Source: Candidatus Bathyarchaeota archaeon (GTDB lineage: Archaea; Thermoproteota; Bathyarchaeia; 40CM-2-53-6; RBG-13-38-9). Taken from it: DNA of 13,475 bases. A program made the position numbers and the translations under genes. Under the pieces are notes generated by a model. It worked only from the letters and a program-made list of their open reading frames with translations, ran no database searches and was not told the DNA's origin. The first letter of the stretch is position 1, and every line of letters starts with the position of its first letter. Shown in pieces: positions 13,445-13,475 of the stretch. The stretch is taken from assembly GCA_018396565.1 (NCBI GenBank), contig JAGTQO010000018.1, positions 1 to 13,475 on the forward strand, given 5' to 3'.

Positions 13445-13475
13445 ACCCTCACACCCAACCAGACATAATTGCTTG

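Noticed and set aside
1..13475. CRISPR array, insertion sequence, prophage or defence island
   Set aside because: No regularly spaced repeats, transposase or integrase motifs, Cas-like proteins or long terminal inverted repeats were found by eye on either strand.

Overview
The window looks archaeal, probably from the TACK group (Bathyarchaeia- or Thaumarchaeota-like). The evidence is a type II methionine aminopeptidase of archaeal length without a zinc-finger N-terminus, an archaeal TGS-domain GTPase, a DUF1512-like protein, two LLM-class (F420-type) flavin-like oxidoreductases, a 5S rRNA gene not adjacent to any 16S/23S, TATA boxes about 26 bases upstream of genes, and wide use of GTG/TTG starts. 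The lineage is an inference from gene content. No phylogeny was possible.

Region 1 (1-3977, all minus strand) reads as one transcription unit in the order: small unknown acidic protein, LLM oxidoreductase 1, LLM oxidoreductase 2 (overlapping the first), extended SDR of the threonine-dehydrogenase/epimerase type, then an MFS transporter cut by the window edge. It looks like a small redox and export module with unknown substrate. Region 2 (about 3978-5100) holds an intergenic stretch with a direct repeat and nested stems, and a phosphoribosyltransferase-like gene that seems to use a CTG start. Region 3 (about 5100-5446) has palindromes, a TATA box, the 5S rRNA gene and the promoter of the next gene.

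Region 4 (5447-9754) is housekeeping: a DUF1512-like membrane protein and a small membrane zinc-ribbon protein on the plus strand, meeting methionine aminopeptidase on the minus strand with stop codons sharing a CTAG; then a GTPase with a TGS domain, then an XRE-CBS regulator on the minus strand. The regulator diverges from a metal-dependent cyclase-family hydrolase gene (9833-10576).

Region 5 (10577-10842) lies between convergent genes and has unexpected structure: two interleaved perfect 7-bp inverted repeats with H-type pseudoknot topology, a TATA-like element, and a very G-rich tract flanked by 7-bp complementary arms. Region 6 (10823-13444, minus strand) is an operon of CoA-transferase A and B subunits followed by a DUF362 protein. 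The B subunit appears to lack the usual catalytic glutamate, which recalls IpdAB-type ring-opening hydrolases.

No CRISPR array, insertion sequence, prophage gene or recognisable defence system is visible. The best candidates for something new are the pseudoknot and G-tract locus, the two CTG-initiated genes, and the CoA-transferase-fold pair without the canonical glutamate.
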